Positions 1 through 9,282 of a stretch of 64,000 nucleotides of DNA are shown here, piece by piece (positions within the stretch are counted from its first letter, which is position 1; each line of letters begins with the position of its first letter). The DNA comes from Roseateles_E sp005503085 (GTDB lineage Bacteria; Pseudomonadota; Gammaproteobacteria; Burkholderiales; Burkholderiaceae_C). Below the pieces are notes generated by a model. That model was not told where the DNA came from, searched no databases, and worked only from the letters and a program-made list of their open reading frames with translations. Where the stretch lies: contig NZ_JAQOWX010000019.1 in assembly GCF_028462495.1 (NCBI RefSeq), positions 1 through 64,000 of the forward strand. The letters run 5' to 3'. The translations under genes and the position numbers were made by a program.

Positions 1-303
1 GCTGAGTACCCCGCGCATCTCAGCCTCTCCGGGCTGTGGACTTACACCACGCGCCGGGACATCACCATCCATCCCGCCCCGCACACCACTATTGAAGGCA
101 CGATAGTAGGAAATGATGGCAGCTTTGCAAAAAGCTTGTCGCATGCGGTTTTGCCGCCCCATTTCGCCTGGCGCGAGGTGCGGCGCAGTCGGATCGATTT
201 CGATGTGAAAGTCGCAGTATTCGATCGCGGTCTCCAAGTCCTGACCCGCGCCCCAAAGGTCCGCAAGCCGTTGGCTACCCGAAACGCAGAACTCATACTC
301 CAT
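1..303 (-). CDS. Partial hypothetical protein, N-terminal 101 residues
   Basis: I do not recognise the family. The frame starts at ATG 303-301 and stays open to the window edge, so only the first 101 residues are visible and the stop lies outside. A strong Shine-Dalgarno stretch, GGGGAGATAGGA, abuts the start, which is the best reason to call it real. The product looks like a soluble protein: it is acidic in the first 40 residues (AIEYCDFHIEID) and has a helical stretch ending SYYRAFNSGVRGGM that resembles helical hypothetical proteins of accessory regions. No signal peptide or membrane segment is visible. It diverges from the small gene at 477. Confidence 0.6.
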   Translation of the reverse strand, partial: MEYEFCVSGSQRLADLWGAGQDLETAIEYCDFHIEIDPTAPHLAPGEMGRQNRMRQAFCKAAIISYYRAFNSGVRGGMDGDVPARGVSPQPGEAEMRGVLS

Positions 304-476
304 TCCTATCTCCCCGCAAGCAAGCACCAGCCTGCCGCAGGCATCCTACTTGCTGTCAAAAGCATTGCCACATCGGCAAGCAGCCGACATTGATGAGACG
401 ATACGCCCATGATCGTCACGAAATGCGCTGGTTAAGTGCATGCGAGAGTGGGGGGGGGTAACTTTGGATATCAGCG

Positions 477-692
477 ATGAATCAGTGTCAATGCGGATGC
501 GGGGAAGGCTCGGCGAGAGAATTCTTGCCCGGACATGACCAGAAACTTCGAACTGCACTGGAGAGGCGAGTCGGAGGAGTTCTGCGGCTCCGAGCCTTGG
601 TCGAGGCCGGCGAGGCATACATCGCAAGTGGTGACGAAGCAGCATTTGCGAGAGCCACGCGAGCAGTATTCCAAAGGCCGGATGGTGTTTGA
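477..692 (+). CDS. Small CxCGCG / FLPGHD-type protein, unknown function
   Basis: A 71-residue protein that begins with a cysteine knuckle (CQCGCG, residues 4-9) followed by FLPGHDQKLRTALERRVGG. This pattern of a Cys-rich N-terminus, PGHD and a basic helix recurs in short uncharacterised bacterial proteins and suggests a small metal-binding domain; the function is unknown. An in-frame stop at 459-461 makes ATG 477 the first available ATG, and there is only a weak Shine-Dalgarno. A longer frame on the opposite strand (346-768) is rejected because it lacks a family-like composition. A run of nine or more G residues lies just upstream (about 450-458). The gene stands alone between a divergent partial gene and a convergent kinase gene. 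Confidence 0.55.
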   Translation: MNQCQCGCGEGSAREFLPGHDQKLRTALERRVGGVLRLRALVEAGEAYIASGDEAAFARATRAVFQRPDGV

Positions 693-896
693 GACGACTG
701 CAGTACTTCGCTAGATCGAGCGAGCCAACGGTCCTCCTACCTGCATGGCGTATGGCCATGCGAGACATTGATGCTGCACTCGCCGGAATTCAACAGCAAG
801 GAACCCGCATGAACACTAGGTTTCTGAGCGTGGTCTGAAGAGTGAGGCTCTTCAATACTCCCCTCATTGCCACGTTACGCCCCACCTCTCCGGCGC

Positions 897-3323
897 TCAG
901 CTGGCCTGCTTGAAGGCCATCACGGCCTGGTTGCGCAGCGTGCGCAGCAGGGACAGCTCCTTCTCGCCGAGATTGATGCCGCCGGGCCGGGCCTTGTCGG
1001 CATAGATCATCGCGAACGGCGCGCCCTTGACCGCCATCGGCAGGATCAGGAAGCTGGCCGCCTTCGGTGCGCCGAGGAACCAGGGCGGCAGGCGCTCGGC
1101 GATCTTGGGCACCGAGGCGTCGGCGATCAGTGTGTCGACGCCCTTCTGGCAGACCGCCGAGAACAGATCGGCCGTGACCCCGGGCGTGCTGCGCAGCGGC
1201 ACGCGGAACAGCGGCGCCACCGCCTCGACCCCCTCGCCCAGGCCGAAGCGGCCGGTCAGGGTTTCGGTCTTCGGGTCACGCAGGCAGAACACCACGCGCC
1301 GGAAACCGAGGCTGCGGTAGATGGTCTCCAGAATCATGCGCAGCACTTCGTTGAGCTTGAAGTTCTCGACCATCGCATTGGTGATGTCCTGGATGCCGGC
1401 GGCCAGGGTCTCGCTGGCCTGCTCGCGCGAGACCTCGGCGTCGCTGCGCTGCAGGGTCGGCTCGGCCAGCAAGGTGGCCTGCAGCTCGTGCGGCGACAGG
1501 CTGTCATCGACGGTAGGGGTCAGCGGCGCCAGCAGACGCTGGGCCGGCGAGTTCTTGGCCAGGCTGATGCCCATGGCCTGGGCCAGCTGGGCCAGGCGCT
1601 GGCGGGCCTGATCGGCGGCCGCATCGAAGGCCTCGACCGGCACGCCCAAGGCGCGCGAGTAGCGCTGCGCCATCGCCTTGAGCTTGGCATGGGTCTCGGC
1701 CGGCTCGGTCTGCAGGATCGCGTCGGACATCTCGTTGGCCGCCCGCGCCAGCCAGCGCTGGCGCTCGGCCGGGTTGTCCTGCAGCCGCGTCGGCACATCG
1801 CCGTCGGGGCGGCGCATGCTGCGCTGCAGGCTGTCCGGCAGCCCCCATTGCTTGGCCACGCCCAGGCCCAGCTGCTCATAGCTCAGGCCCAGCACCTGGG
1901 CCGAGGCCAGCGCCTCGCTGACCGGCGCGGCGGGCCCGGCCGTGTCGCCACCGGCGCGGCGCTCGGGCCGCGTGATGCGGCGCACCTGCTGGGCCTCCTC
2001 GGGAAAGTAGAACTCGGTCAGCAAACGGCCCAGATTCTGGAACATCGCGGCGAGAAAGCTCTCCTCGTTCTCGCGCTGCACCAAGCACAGCTCGCGGGCC
2101 AGCGAGCCGGCCATCAGCGAGCGCAGGAACTCCTCGCGCAAGAGCTGGGCATGGGCCTTGTTCTCCATGCGCTCGAGCAGGATCAGCGACAGCGCCAGAT
2201 TGCGGATGCCGGCAAAGCCGATCAGCGCGGCGGCACGCGAGACCGTCGAGATGCTGCCGCCGCCGGCATGGCTGAACTGGGCGGTATTGACCAGGCGCAG
2301 CAGCTTGTGGGTCAGCGCCACGTCCTTCAGGATCTCATTGGAGAGGCTGGTGATGCTCTCGTTCTCGGACAGGGTCAGGCGCTGGATGCGACCGACCGAA
2401 TCGGACATGGCCGGGAAATCGGTCTTGTGGCGCATGCGACGCAGCAGGAACTCCAGCGCCGCCGTGTCGCCCGCTTCGCTGCTGGGCGCCACCGCCGGGT
2501 GCAGCCATTCGTTGAGCGCATCGTGAAAGGCCTTGGCCGTGGGCCAGCGCCGCGTCGCATCGCGCGCCAGGCCGCGCAGCACGATGGCGCGCAGCGCATC
2601 GTCGACCTCGGCATTGAGCCCCGGCGGCAGGGCCAGGTCTTGCTCGATGACGCGGCGCACCGCGCGCCAGGGATCAGGGTCGGCGTTCAGGCGCTGGCCC
2701 GACAGCAGCTCACCCAGCATCACCGCGGCCGCGAACACATCCATCTGCGGGCTCGGCGCCTCGCCGCGCGCGGCCTCGGGCGAGATATAGCCGGGTGTGC
2801 CGACGATGCCTTGCGGCTTGCCGGCGTCCGTCAGGCGGGCGGCGATGCCGAAGTCCATCACCCGCGCCCGGCCCTTGGCGTCGAGCAGGATGTTGGAGGG
2901 CTTCAGATCGCGGTGCACGACGCCGGCGGCATGGGCGGCCTGCAGGCCGTCGAGCACGCCCAGCATCAGCTCGACCGCGTCACGGGGGCGCAGCGCCGGG
3001 CCGCTGCGCAGGCGCTCGCTGAGCGTCGGGCCGGCCACATACTCGAACACCAGATAGGCCTGGCCGCCCTGCATATCGGCCTCGAACACCGGCACGATAT
3101 TCGGATGCGTCAGGCGGCTGACGGCGCGGGCCTCGTGCAGCCAGGCCTCGACATTGGCCGGCGTGGCGCCGGCCAGCAAGACCTTCAGCGCCACCTCGCG
3201 GTCCAGCCGCGGGTCATGCGCCAGCCAGACCGTCGCCTGCGCGCCCTGCCCGAGCCGGCGCAAAGGGCGAAAGCGCCCCAGCGCAGGCGGCATCTGCGGT
3301 GCGGTGGGTGTGGAGGGAAGCAT
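897..3323 (-). CDS. Serine/threonine protein kinase with HDOD and GAF domains
   Basis: An 808-residue signalling protein. The N-terminal Hanks-type kinase domain is intact: glycine loop LGQGAQATVW (about 24-33), ATP lysine K47 in VALK, catalytic loop HRDLKPSN (137-144) and DFG (157-159), followed by GTPGYISPE as the activation and P+1 segment. An HDOD domain follows (about 290-500), a divergent HD fold lacking the phosphohydrolase residues and usually found in signalling proteins. A linker leads to a GAF domain (about 650-800) beginning near LRMILETIYRSLGF. No membrane segment is visible, so it is probably cytoplasmic. It lies 37 bp downstream of a related pseudokinase-HDOD gene on the same strand, and AAGG precedes the ATG. 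The substrate is unknown; GAF suggests sensing of a small ligand or redox cue. Confidence 0.93.
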   Translation of the reverse strand: MLPSTPTAPQMPPALGRFRPLRRLGQGAQATVWLAHDPRLDREVALKVLLAGATPANVEAWLHEARAVSRLTHPNIVPVFEADMQGGQAYLVFEYVAGPTLSERLRSGPALRPRDAVELMLGVLDGLQAAHAAGVVHRDLKPSNILLDAKGRARVMDFGIAARLTDAGKPQGIVGTPGYISPEAARGEAPSPQMDVFAAAVMLGELLSGQRLNADPDPWRAVRRVIEQDLALPPGLNAEVDDALRAIVLRGLARDATRRWPTAKAFHDALNEWLHPAVAPSSEAGDTAALEFLLRRMRHKTDFPAMSDSVGRIQRLTLSENESITSLSNEILKDVALTHKLLRLVNTAQFSHAGGGSISTVSRAAALIGFAGIRNLALSLILLERMENKAHAQLLREEFLRSLMAGSLARELCLVQRENEESFLAAMFQNLGRLLTEFYFPEEAQQVRRITRPERRAGGDTAGPAAPVSEALASAQVLGLSYEQLGLGVAKQWGLPDSLQRSMRRPDGDVPTRLQDNPAERQRWLARAANEMSDAILQTEPAETHAKLKAMAQRYSRALGVPVEAFDAAADQARQRLAQLAQAMGISLAKNSPAQRLLAPLTPTVDDSLSPHELQATLLAEPTLQRSDAEVSREQASETLAAGIQDITNAMVENFKLNEVLRMILETIYRSLGFRRVVFCLRDPKTETLTGRFGLGEGVEAVAPLFRVPLRSTPGVTADLFSAVCQKGVDTLIADASVPKIAERLPPWFLGAPKAASFLILPMAVKGAPFAMIYADKARPGGINLGEKELSLLRTLRNQAVMAFKQAS

Positions 3324-3360
3324 GGGGACCTTGTTCTAGGAATCGTGGCGAGCGGGCGAA

Positions 3361-5334
3361 TCAGCCGCTTGGCGCGATGGGCGGCTGGGCGACCGGGTCG
3401 TCGCTTTCGGTCTTGCCTCGCAGGCGCGAGCGCAGCGGCGAGGCCTGGGGCTGCGCTGCGGCCGGCACGGCGTGGTCGGGATGATCGGGATGATCGGGGT
3501 GGGCTGTTGCGGGGGTCGCGGCTGCGGCCGGATTCAGCGCCTCGTAGACCTCGCGCAGGCCCAGGCCAAGCGCCCGCGCATAGCGCCGGGTGGCCGTCTC
3601 GACGCCGGCCTGGCGCTTTTCTTCGGGCAGGGCCAGCGCATCGACGATTTCATTGGCCAGGCTGCAGGTCAGGCGCAGCAATTCGGCATCGCTGCCGCCA
3701 CCACGCACCGGCGCCTCCATGGCCTGGCGCCGCATCATGTGCAGCAGCTCGTCGCCCAGGCTCCAGTAGCGCGCCACCGCCGTGCCCAGCGCTTCGAGAT
3801 CGCAGCCCAGCACCGCATAGGCGGCGGACTGCTCGCTCATGCCGACCGGCTTGGGGTTGTCGGCGGTCGGCTCGGACGGGCGCATCAGCTGGCGGATCTG
3901 CTGGGCGTCGTCGGGAAAGTGGTACTGCAGCAGCAGACGGCCGAGGTTCTGCATCACGGTGATCAGATAGACCACCTCGGCGTCGTAGCCGGCCGGGCGC
4001 AGCGCCTGCGCTACCTGGCCGGCGCGCTGCACCCGAACCATCAGACTGCGCAAGGTCGCGGCATTGGCTTCGGACAGCGGGCCGGGCCAGGGTTTGAGCG
4101 CGCGGGCCGCCTGCTGCACGCCGTTCAGGCCCAGCATCGCGATGGCACGCTGCATATTCAGGATGGCGCCGCCGCCGGCCGCTATGCCTTGCTGCTTCAG
4201 CGCGTTGTTGACACGGCGCAGCATCTCCAGGCTCAGCGCCATGTCCTGCAGCACCAGGCCGGAGAGCTCGCTGGCGTGCTGGCCTTCCATGCTGGACGAT
4301 TGGGCGATGCGCTGCAAGCGCAGCGATGCGATAGGCAGGTGGCCAACGCGCTGCAGCTTGTCCATCAGCTGAGCGATTGCGCCGCCCTGGTCATTGGCCG
4401 CGCTGCGCCAGCCTTCCAACGCGCGCCAGAAGCTGCGCGCCAGATGGTAGCGGTGGCCGGCCTGGCGGTCGGTGGCGCGGTTGACGATGGCGCGCAGCGG
4501 TTCGGCAATCGGGTGCGGCGTCTCCCAGCCCAGGCGCAGCAACTCATGGCCTTGCGGCTGCATGCGCTGCATCACCAGCAGCAGATCGCTCTCGTCGAGC
4601 ACCGGCCGGGCGGTCAGCATGCGGTGCATCAGCAGGCCAACGCACAGCACATCGTCCTGGGCCGCCTCGCGCACCGCGCGCCGCGTCACGGTATTGAAGT
4701 CCACAGTGGCCGGAAACACCTCCTGCGCCACCTCCAGGCCCAGCACCCGCACGTGGCCTAGGCTGTCGATCAGCATCGTCGAGGCCTGCACATCGCGGTG
4801 CGCATGGCCGGCCTCATGGGCGAAGGCCAGCCCTTCGAGGTACTGGCAGGTCCAGGCCGCCACATCCAGCGGCAGGGGCGCGTTCTGGCGTGCCAGCCGC
4901 TCATTCAGGGTCTCGCCCAGCGCGCGGTCATAGGCGATGAAAGGCCAGTGCTCGACCTGGCCGACCTCGACCACATGGGCCAGGTTCGGATGCTGGATGC
5001 GGGCGCCGGCATTGGCGGTCTTCAGCCAGTGGGCCAGTGCCTCGGGGCTGTTGGGCGCCAGCCGCGGCATGCAGATCAGCATCTCCTGCTGGCTGCGGGT
5101 GTCCAGCACCAACCACAGCATGCTGCGCGTGCTCTTGTTCAGCAGCGCGCGGAGTTCAAAACGACCAAAGCGCCGCACAGCGGCGGCGGTCTTGGCGCCA
5201 GCACCGGCGTCTGGCGGGCTGGCAGTCGGTTCAGCATTCGGCACGATGCGTGCGGACCTTGGAGTTTGATGAAACAAAGTGTGATTTGACCCAGATTGTG
5301 CGCCTGGCGATGCGGCAATAAAGCCTCGATTCAC
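3361..5334 (-). CDS. Pseudokinase-HDOD protein
   Basis: A 657-residue paralogue-like partner of the downstream kinase. The kinase fold is recognisable (HPNLAHVVEVG, YLEGLAFAHEAGHAHRD) but catalytic elements are lost: no glycine loop (LLNKSTRSML instead), no VAIK lysine (MLICMP), HRD kept at about 179-181 but followed by VQASTM instead of LKPxN, and DFG replaced by LGLE. It should therefore be a pseudokinase. The second half is an HDOD domain (about 320-600), and the C-terminus is a low-complexity segment with repeated HPD. The first 50 residues are poorly structured, so the true start may lie downstream. It is first in an apparent two-gene operon; an allosteric role toward the active kinase is an inference. 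Confidence 0.88.
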   Translation of the reverse strand: MNRGFIAASPGAQSGSNHTLFHQTPRSARIVPNAEPTASPPDAGAGAKTAAAVRRFGRFELRALLNKSTRSMLWLVLDTRSQQEMLICMPRLAPNSPEALAHWLKTANAGARIQHPNLAHVVEVGQVEHWPFIAYDRALGETLNERLARQNAPLPLDVAAWTCQYLEGLAFAHEAGHAHRDVQASTMLIDSLGHVRVLGLEVAQEVFPATVDFNTVTRRAVREAAQDDVLCVGLLMHRMLTARPVLDESDLLLVMQRMQPQGHELLRLGWETPHPIAEPLRAIVNRATDRQAGHRYHLARSFWRALEGWRSAANDQGGAIAQLMDKLQRVGHLPIASLRLQRIAQSSSMEGQHASELSGLVLQDMALSLEMLRRVNNALKQQGIAAGGGAILNMQRAIAMLGLNGVQQAARALKPWPGPLSEANAATLRSLMVRVQRAGQVAQALRPAGYDAEVVYLITVMQNLGRLLLQYHFPDDAQQIRQLMRPSEPTADNPKPVGMSEQSAAYAVLGCDLEALGTAVARYWSLGDELLHMMRRQAMEAPVRGGGSDAELLRLTCSLANEIVDALALPEEKRQAGVETATRRYARALGLGLREVYEALNPAAAATPATAHPDHPDHPDHAVPAAAQPQASPLRSRLRGKTESDDPVAQPPIAPSG

Positions 5335-5360
5335 GGGGCATTCGGCGCGGGCACGACAAC

Positions 5361-8300
5361 TCAGGTGCTCAGCTGGGCCCAGACCTTGTCAAGCCGCTTG
5401 ACGCTGACCGGCTGCGGCGTGCGCAACTCCTGCGCAAACAGGCTGACGCGCAACTCCTCCAGCTGCCAGCGGAAATCCACCAGCCGGGCATCCGTCGTGC
5501 CCTTGAGCTCGGCCAGGCGGCGCAGGAAACGCTGCTCCAGCGGCTTCAGCTCGGCCAGCAGCTTGGCGTCGCGCGCCGTGTCGGCGCGCAGCTTGTCCAG
5601 CCGGGCGGTGATGGCCTTCAGATAGCGCGGCAGGTGCTGCAGCTGGGCCCAGGGCGTGGCGGTGACGAAGTGCTTGGGGCACAGGCGCTGCAGCTGGGCC
5701 GTGATGTCCTCGCCCACCTCCTTGGGCGCACGCGCGTCCTTGAGCTTGCGGCTCGCGGCCGCCAGCTCGATCAGCACCACCCCGGTCTGACGCGCCACCT
5801 CCTGCGCGATCAGGTTGAGCCGCGCGCGGCCCTCCTCGATGCGGGCCTTGAAGGCGAACTCGTCGGCCGGCAGCGGATCGGCCAGGAAGGCGCGGTCCAG
5901 CGCGACGCCGATAATCTGGTCTCGCAGCTCCTCGGCCGTGCCCAGGCTCATGAACAGCACCGACATCTTCTGCAGATCCGGGATGTTCTTCTCCAGATAC
6001 TTCAGCGGCTCCTTCAGCTGCAGCGCCACCAGGCGGCGCAGGCCCAGGCGGTGCTTGGCGGCGGCGACATCGGGCTCGTCGAACACCTCGATCTCGACAT
6101 GGCTGACCCGGTCGATCAGGGCCGGGAAGCCGATCAGGGTCTGGGCGCCGCGCTTGACCTCCATCAACTCGGGCAGTTCGCCAAAGGTCCAGCCGGTATA
6201 GCTCTTGCTCGCCTCGCGCACCGGCGCCGGCTTGACGATCTCGGCCCGCAGCCCCCCGGAAGCGACCGGCGTCGGCTCGGCGGCCGGCGAAGCATGCGCC
6301 GCAGGCAGCTTCAGCGCCGCCAGGGCCTGGAAGGCGCTGCGCGCCTGGCCGCCCAGCTCAGCTTTCAGCGCCGCCAGATTGCGGCCCTGGCCCAGCTGGC
6401 GGCCGTGCTCGTCGACAATGCGGAAGTTCATGAACAGGTGGGCTTGCAGCTGTTCGAGCTTGAAGTCGTTGCGCTGCACCGCGATCTGGCTGCGCTCCTT
6501 GACGGCCTTCAGCAGCACCTCGACCAGGCTGCCCTGGGCGAAGGGGTTGAGCTCGATGAACTCGGCGACGAAGTCCGGCAGCGGCACCAGGCGCGAGCGC
6601 GGCCGCTGGTGCAGGCTCTTCAGCAAGGCCGTGACCTTGGCGCCCAGCATGCCGGGCACCAGCCATTCGCAGCGTTCCTCGTTGACCTGGTTCAGCGCAT
6701 AGATGGGCACGGTGACGGTGAGGCCGTCGCGCGCATCGCCGGGTTCGTGCAGATAGGTGGCGGCGCAGTCGACCCCGCCCAGGCGGATGGTCTTCGGAAA
6801 AGCGCTTCCCGTGATGCCTGCCGCCTCGTGGCGCATCAGCTCCTCACGGCTGAGCTGCAGGAGTTTCGGATTGGCCTTGGACTCGTGGCGGTACCAGCGC
6901 TCCAGCGTGGCGCCCGAGCACACCTCGGCCGGCAGCTGGGCGTCGTAGAAGGCGTAGATCAGCTCGTCGTCGACCAGCACGTCCTGGCGCCGCGATTTGT
7001 GCTCCAGCTCCTCGACCTTGGCGATCTGCTTCTGGTTGTGGGCCAGGAAGGGCAGACGGGTCTCCCATTCGCCGTTGACCAGGGCCTCGCGGATGAAGAT
7101 CTCCCTCGCGGCGGCCGCATCGACCTTGCCGAAGTTCACGCGCCGGTTGCTGTAGATGACGATGCCGTACAGCGTCGCGCGCTCCAGCGCGATCACCTCG
7201 GCCGCCTTCTTCTCCCAGTGCGGTTCCATCAACTGGGTCTTGATCAGTGGCCCGGCGATGGCCGGCAGCCACGGCGGCTCGATCGCGGCGATGCCGCGGC
7301 CGAACAGCCGGGTCGTGTCCACCAGCTCGGCCGCGACAATCCAGCGGCCCGGCTTCTTGCTCAGATGCGCACCGGGGTGGCGCCAGAACTTGATGCCGCG
7401 CGCGCCCAGATACCACTCATCCTCGTCGCTCTTCAGGCCGATATTTCCCAAGAGGCCGGCCAGCATCGACAGATGCACCTGCTCATAGGTGGCCGGGCTG
7501 CCGTTCATGCGCCAGCCATGCTCGGCGACCACGGTGTGCAGCTGCGAATAGATGTCGCGCCATTCGCGCACCCGGCGCGGGCTGACGAAGTTCTCACGCA
7601 GCAGCGCTTCGTAGCGGCGGTGGCTGAGCTTGTGTTCCCCGGAGCCGCCCTTGCTCTCTTCCAGCCATTTCCACAGCTTCAAGTAGCCCAGGAACTCTGA
7701 CTTCTCGTCATCGAACTTTTTGTGCTTCTCATCGGCCGCCTGCTGCGCCTCCATCGGCCGGTCGCGCACGTCCTGGCCGCTGAGCGCGCTGGCGATGATC
7801 AAGACCTCGCTGAGCGCCTCGCGGTTCCTGGCCTCCAGAATCATCCGGCCGACCCGCGGGTCCAGCGGCAGCTTGGCCAGCTCCCAACCCATAGGCGTCA
7901 GCTCGTTCAAATCATCGACCGCACCCAGCTCGCCCAGCAGCTGGTAGCCATCGGCCACGGCCTTGCGCGGCGGCGGCTCGATGAATGGGAACTCGTCGAC
8001 CTGGCCCAGATGCAAGGCCTTCATGCGCAGGATCACGCCGGCCAGCGAGCTGCGCAGGATCTCCGGATCGGTGAACCTGGGCCGGGCGAGAAAGTCCTTC
8101 TCGTCGTAGAGGCGGATGCAGATGCCGTTGGAGACGCGGCCGCAGCGGCCGGCACGCTGGTTGGCGCTGGACTGGCTGATCGGCTCGATCTGCAGCTGCT
8201 CGACCTTGTTGCGGTAGCCGTAGCGCTTGACCCGGGAGAGGCCCGGATCGATCACATAGCGGATACCGGGCACCGTCAGCGAGGTCTCGGCCACATTGGT

Positions 8301-9212
8301 CGCCAGCACGATGCGGCGCTGGCCGTGCGGCTCGAAGACCTTGTCCTGCTCCTGCTGCGACAGCCGCGCGAACAGCGGCAGCACCTCGACACCAGGCGGG
8401 TGATGCTTGCGCAGCGCCTCGGCCGCCTCGCGGATTTCGCGCTCGCCGGGCAGGAAGACCAGGACATCGCCCCCGCCCTCGCGCCAGAGTTCATCGACGG
8501 CGTCGACGATGGCGTTGTTGACGTCGTACTCGCGCGATTCCTCGAAGGGCCGGTAGCGCTGCTCGACCGGGACCAGCCGGCCCGAGACCATCAGCACCGG
8601 CGCCGGCCCCTTGGCAGACTCGAAATGCTTGGCGAAGCGGTCGGCATCGATGGTTGCCGATGTGACGATGACCTTCAGGTCCGGCCGGCGCGGCAGCACC
8701 TCGCGCAGATAGCCGAGCAGGAAATCGATGTTCAGCGAGCGCTCGTGGGCCTCGTCGATGATGATGGTGTCGTAGGCCTTCAGCAGCGGATCGGTCTGCG
8801 TCTCGGCCAGCAGGATGCCGTCGGTCATCAGCTTGACGCTGGCGCCCGGCTGCAGCCGGTCCTGGAAGCGCACCTTGTAGCCGACGATCTCGCCCAGCGG
8901 GGTCTTCAGCTCCTCGGCGATGCGCTTGGCCACGCTGGACGCAGCGATGCGCCGCGGCTGCGTGTGGCCGATCAGCTTGCCGGTATTGGCCCGGCCACGG
9001 CCCAGCGCCAGCGCGATCTTGGGCAGCTGGGTGGTCTTGCCCGAGCCTGTCTCGCCACAAACGATGATGACCTGGTGCTCGGCAAGCGCGCGCGCGATGT
9101 CCTCGCGCCGGCTCGAGACCGGCAGCGATTCGGGGAAGCTGATGGGCGGCAGCGGGTTGGCCACGATGGGCTGAGCGGCTGCGCGAGGGGGACGGGGAGG
9201 CTTGGCGTTCAC
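5361..9212 (-). CDS. hrpA: ATP-dependent RNA helicase HrpA
   Basis: A DEAH-box RNA helicase of about 1283 residues, matching the usual length near 1300. Visible motifs are Walker A GETGSGKTTQLPK, DEAH box IIIDEAHERS, motif III VTSATIDADRF, motif VI QRAGRCGRVSNG, then the helicase-associated and OB-fold regions and the long HrpA-specific C-terminal half. In other bacteria HrpA rescues stalled or collided ribosomes. The first ATG of the open frame (9305) would overlap the divergent argA start, so the GTG at 9212 is preferred; conservation begins near SRREDIARAL, compatible with either. Neither candidate has a convincing Shine-Dalgarno. Confidence 0.95.
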   Translation of the reverse strand: MNAKPPRPPRAAAQPIVANPLPPISFPESLPVSSRREDIARALAEHQVIIVCGETGSGKTTQLPKIALALGRGRANTGKLIGHTQPRRIAASSVAKRIAEELKTPLGEIVGYKVRFQDRLQPGASVKLMTDGILLAETQTDPLLKAYDTIIIDEAHERSLNIDFLLGYLREVLPRRPDLKVIVTSATIDADRFAKHFESAKGPAPVLMVSGRLVPVEQRYRPFEESREYDVNNAIVDAVDELWREGGGDVLVFLPGEREIREAAEALRKHHPPGVEVLPLFARLSQQEQDKVFEPHGQRRIVLATNVAETSLTVPGIRYVIDPGLSRVKRYGYRNKVEQLQIEPISQSSANQRAGRCGRVSNGICIRLYDEKDFLARPRFTDPEILRSSLAGVILRMKALHLGQVDEFPFIEPPPRKAVADGYQLLGELGAVDDLNELTPMGWELAKLPLDPRVGRMILEARNREALSEVLIIASALSGQDVRDRPMEAQQAADEKHKKFDDEKSEFLGYLKLWKWLEESKGGSGEHKLSHRRYEALLRENFVSPRRVREWRDIYSQLHTVVAEHGWRMNGSPATYEQVHLSMLAGLLGNIGLKSDEDEWYLGARGIKFWRHPGAHLSKKPGRWIVAAELVDTTRLFGRGIAAIEPPWLPAIAGPLIKTQLMEPHWEKKAAEVIALERATLYGIVIYSNRRVNFGKVDAAAAREIFIREALVNGEWETRLPFLAHNQKQIAKVEELEHKSRRQDVLVDDELIYAFYDAQLPAEVCSGATLERWYRHESKANPKLLQLSREELMRHEAAGITGSAFPKTIRLGGVDCAATYLHEPGDARDGLTVTVPIYALNQVNEERCEWLVPGMLGAKVTALLKSLHQRPRSRLVPLPDFVAEFIELNPFAQGSLVEVLLKAVKERSQIAVQRNDFKLEQLQAHLFMNFRIVDEHGRQLGQGRNLAALKAELGGQARSAFQALAALKLPAAHASPAAEPTPVASGGLRAEIVKPAPVREASKSYTGWTFGELPELMEVKRGAQTLIGFPALIDRVSHVEIEVFDEPDVAAAKHRLGLRRLVALQLKEPLKYLEKNIPDLQKMSVLFMSLGTAEELRDQIIGVALDRAFLADPLPADEFAFKARIEEGRARLNLIAQEVARQTGVVLIELAAASRKLKDARAPKEVGEDITAQLQRLCPKHFVTATPWAQLQHLPRYLKAITARLDKLRADTARDAKLLAELKPLEQRFLRRLAELKGTTDARLVDFRWQLEELRVSLFAQELRTPQPVSVKRLDKVWAQLST

Positions 9213-9282
9213 GAGGCGCGGATTATCGTTGAGTGCTGCGGCACAATCGCGGCTGCGTTCCCACCCCTGCCCCGCCGCCTCA

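Noticed and set aside
346..768. 140-codon minus-strand frame opposite the CxCGCG gene
   Set aside because: No family-like motif and atypical composition; the plus-strand 71-residue protein has a recognisable pattern.
836..854. 7-bp hairpin TGAAGAG/CTCTTCA near the kinase 3' end
   Set aside because: No T-run on either strand and a modest stem, so it is not supported as a terminator.
867..3962. Very long plus-strand open frame (over 1000 codons)
   Set aside because: It is antisense to the kinase-HDOD-GAF gene and the end of the pseudokinase gene; its product is Arg/Gln/Ala/His-rich, as expected from the reverse of GC-rich coding DNA.
9202..9282. 27-codon N-terminal extension of argA
   Set aside because: Residues are unlike the family and would lie inside the hrpA 5' region; the ArgA family begins at 9283.
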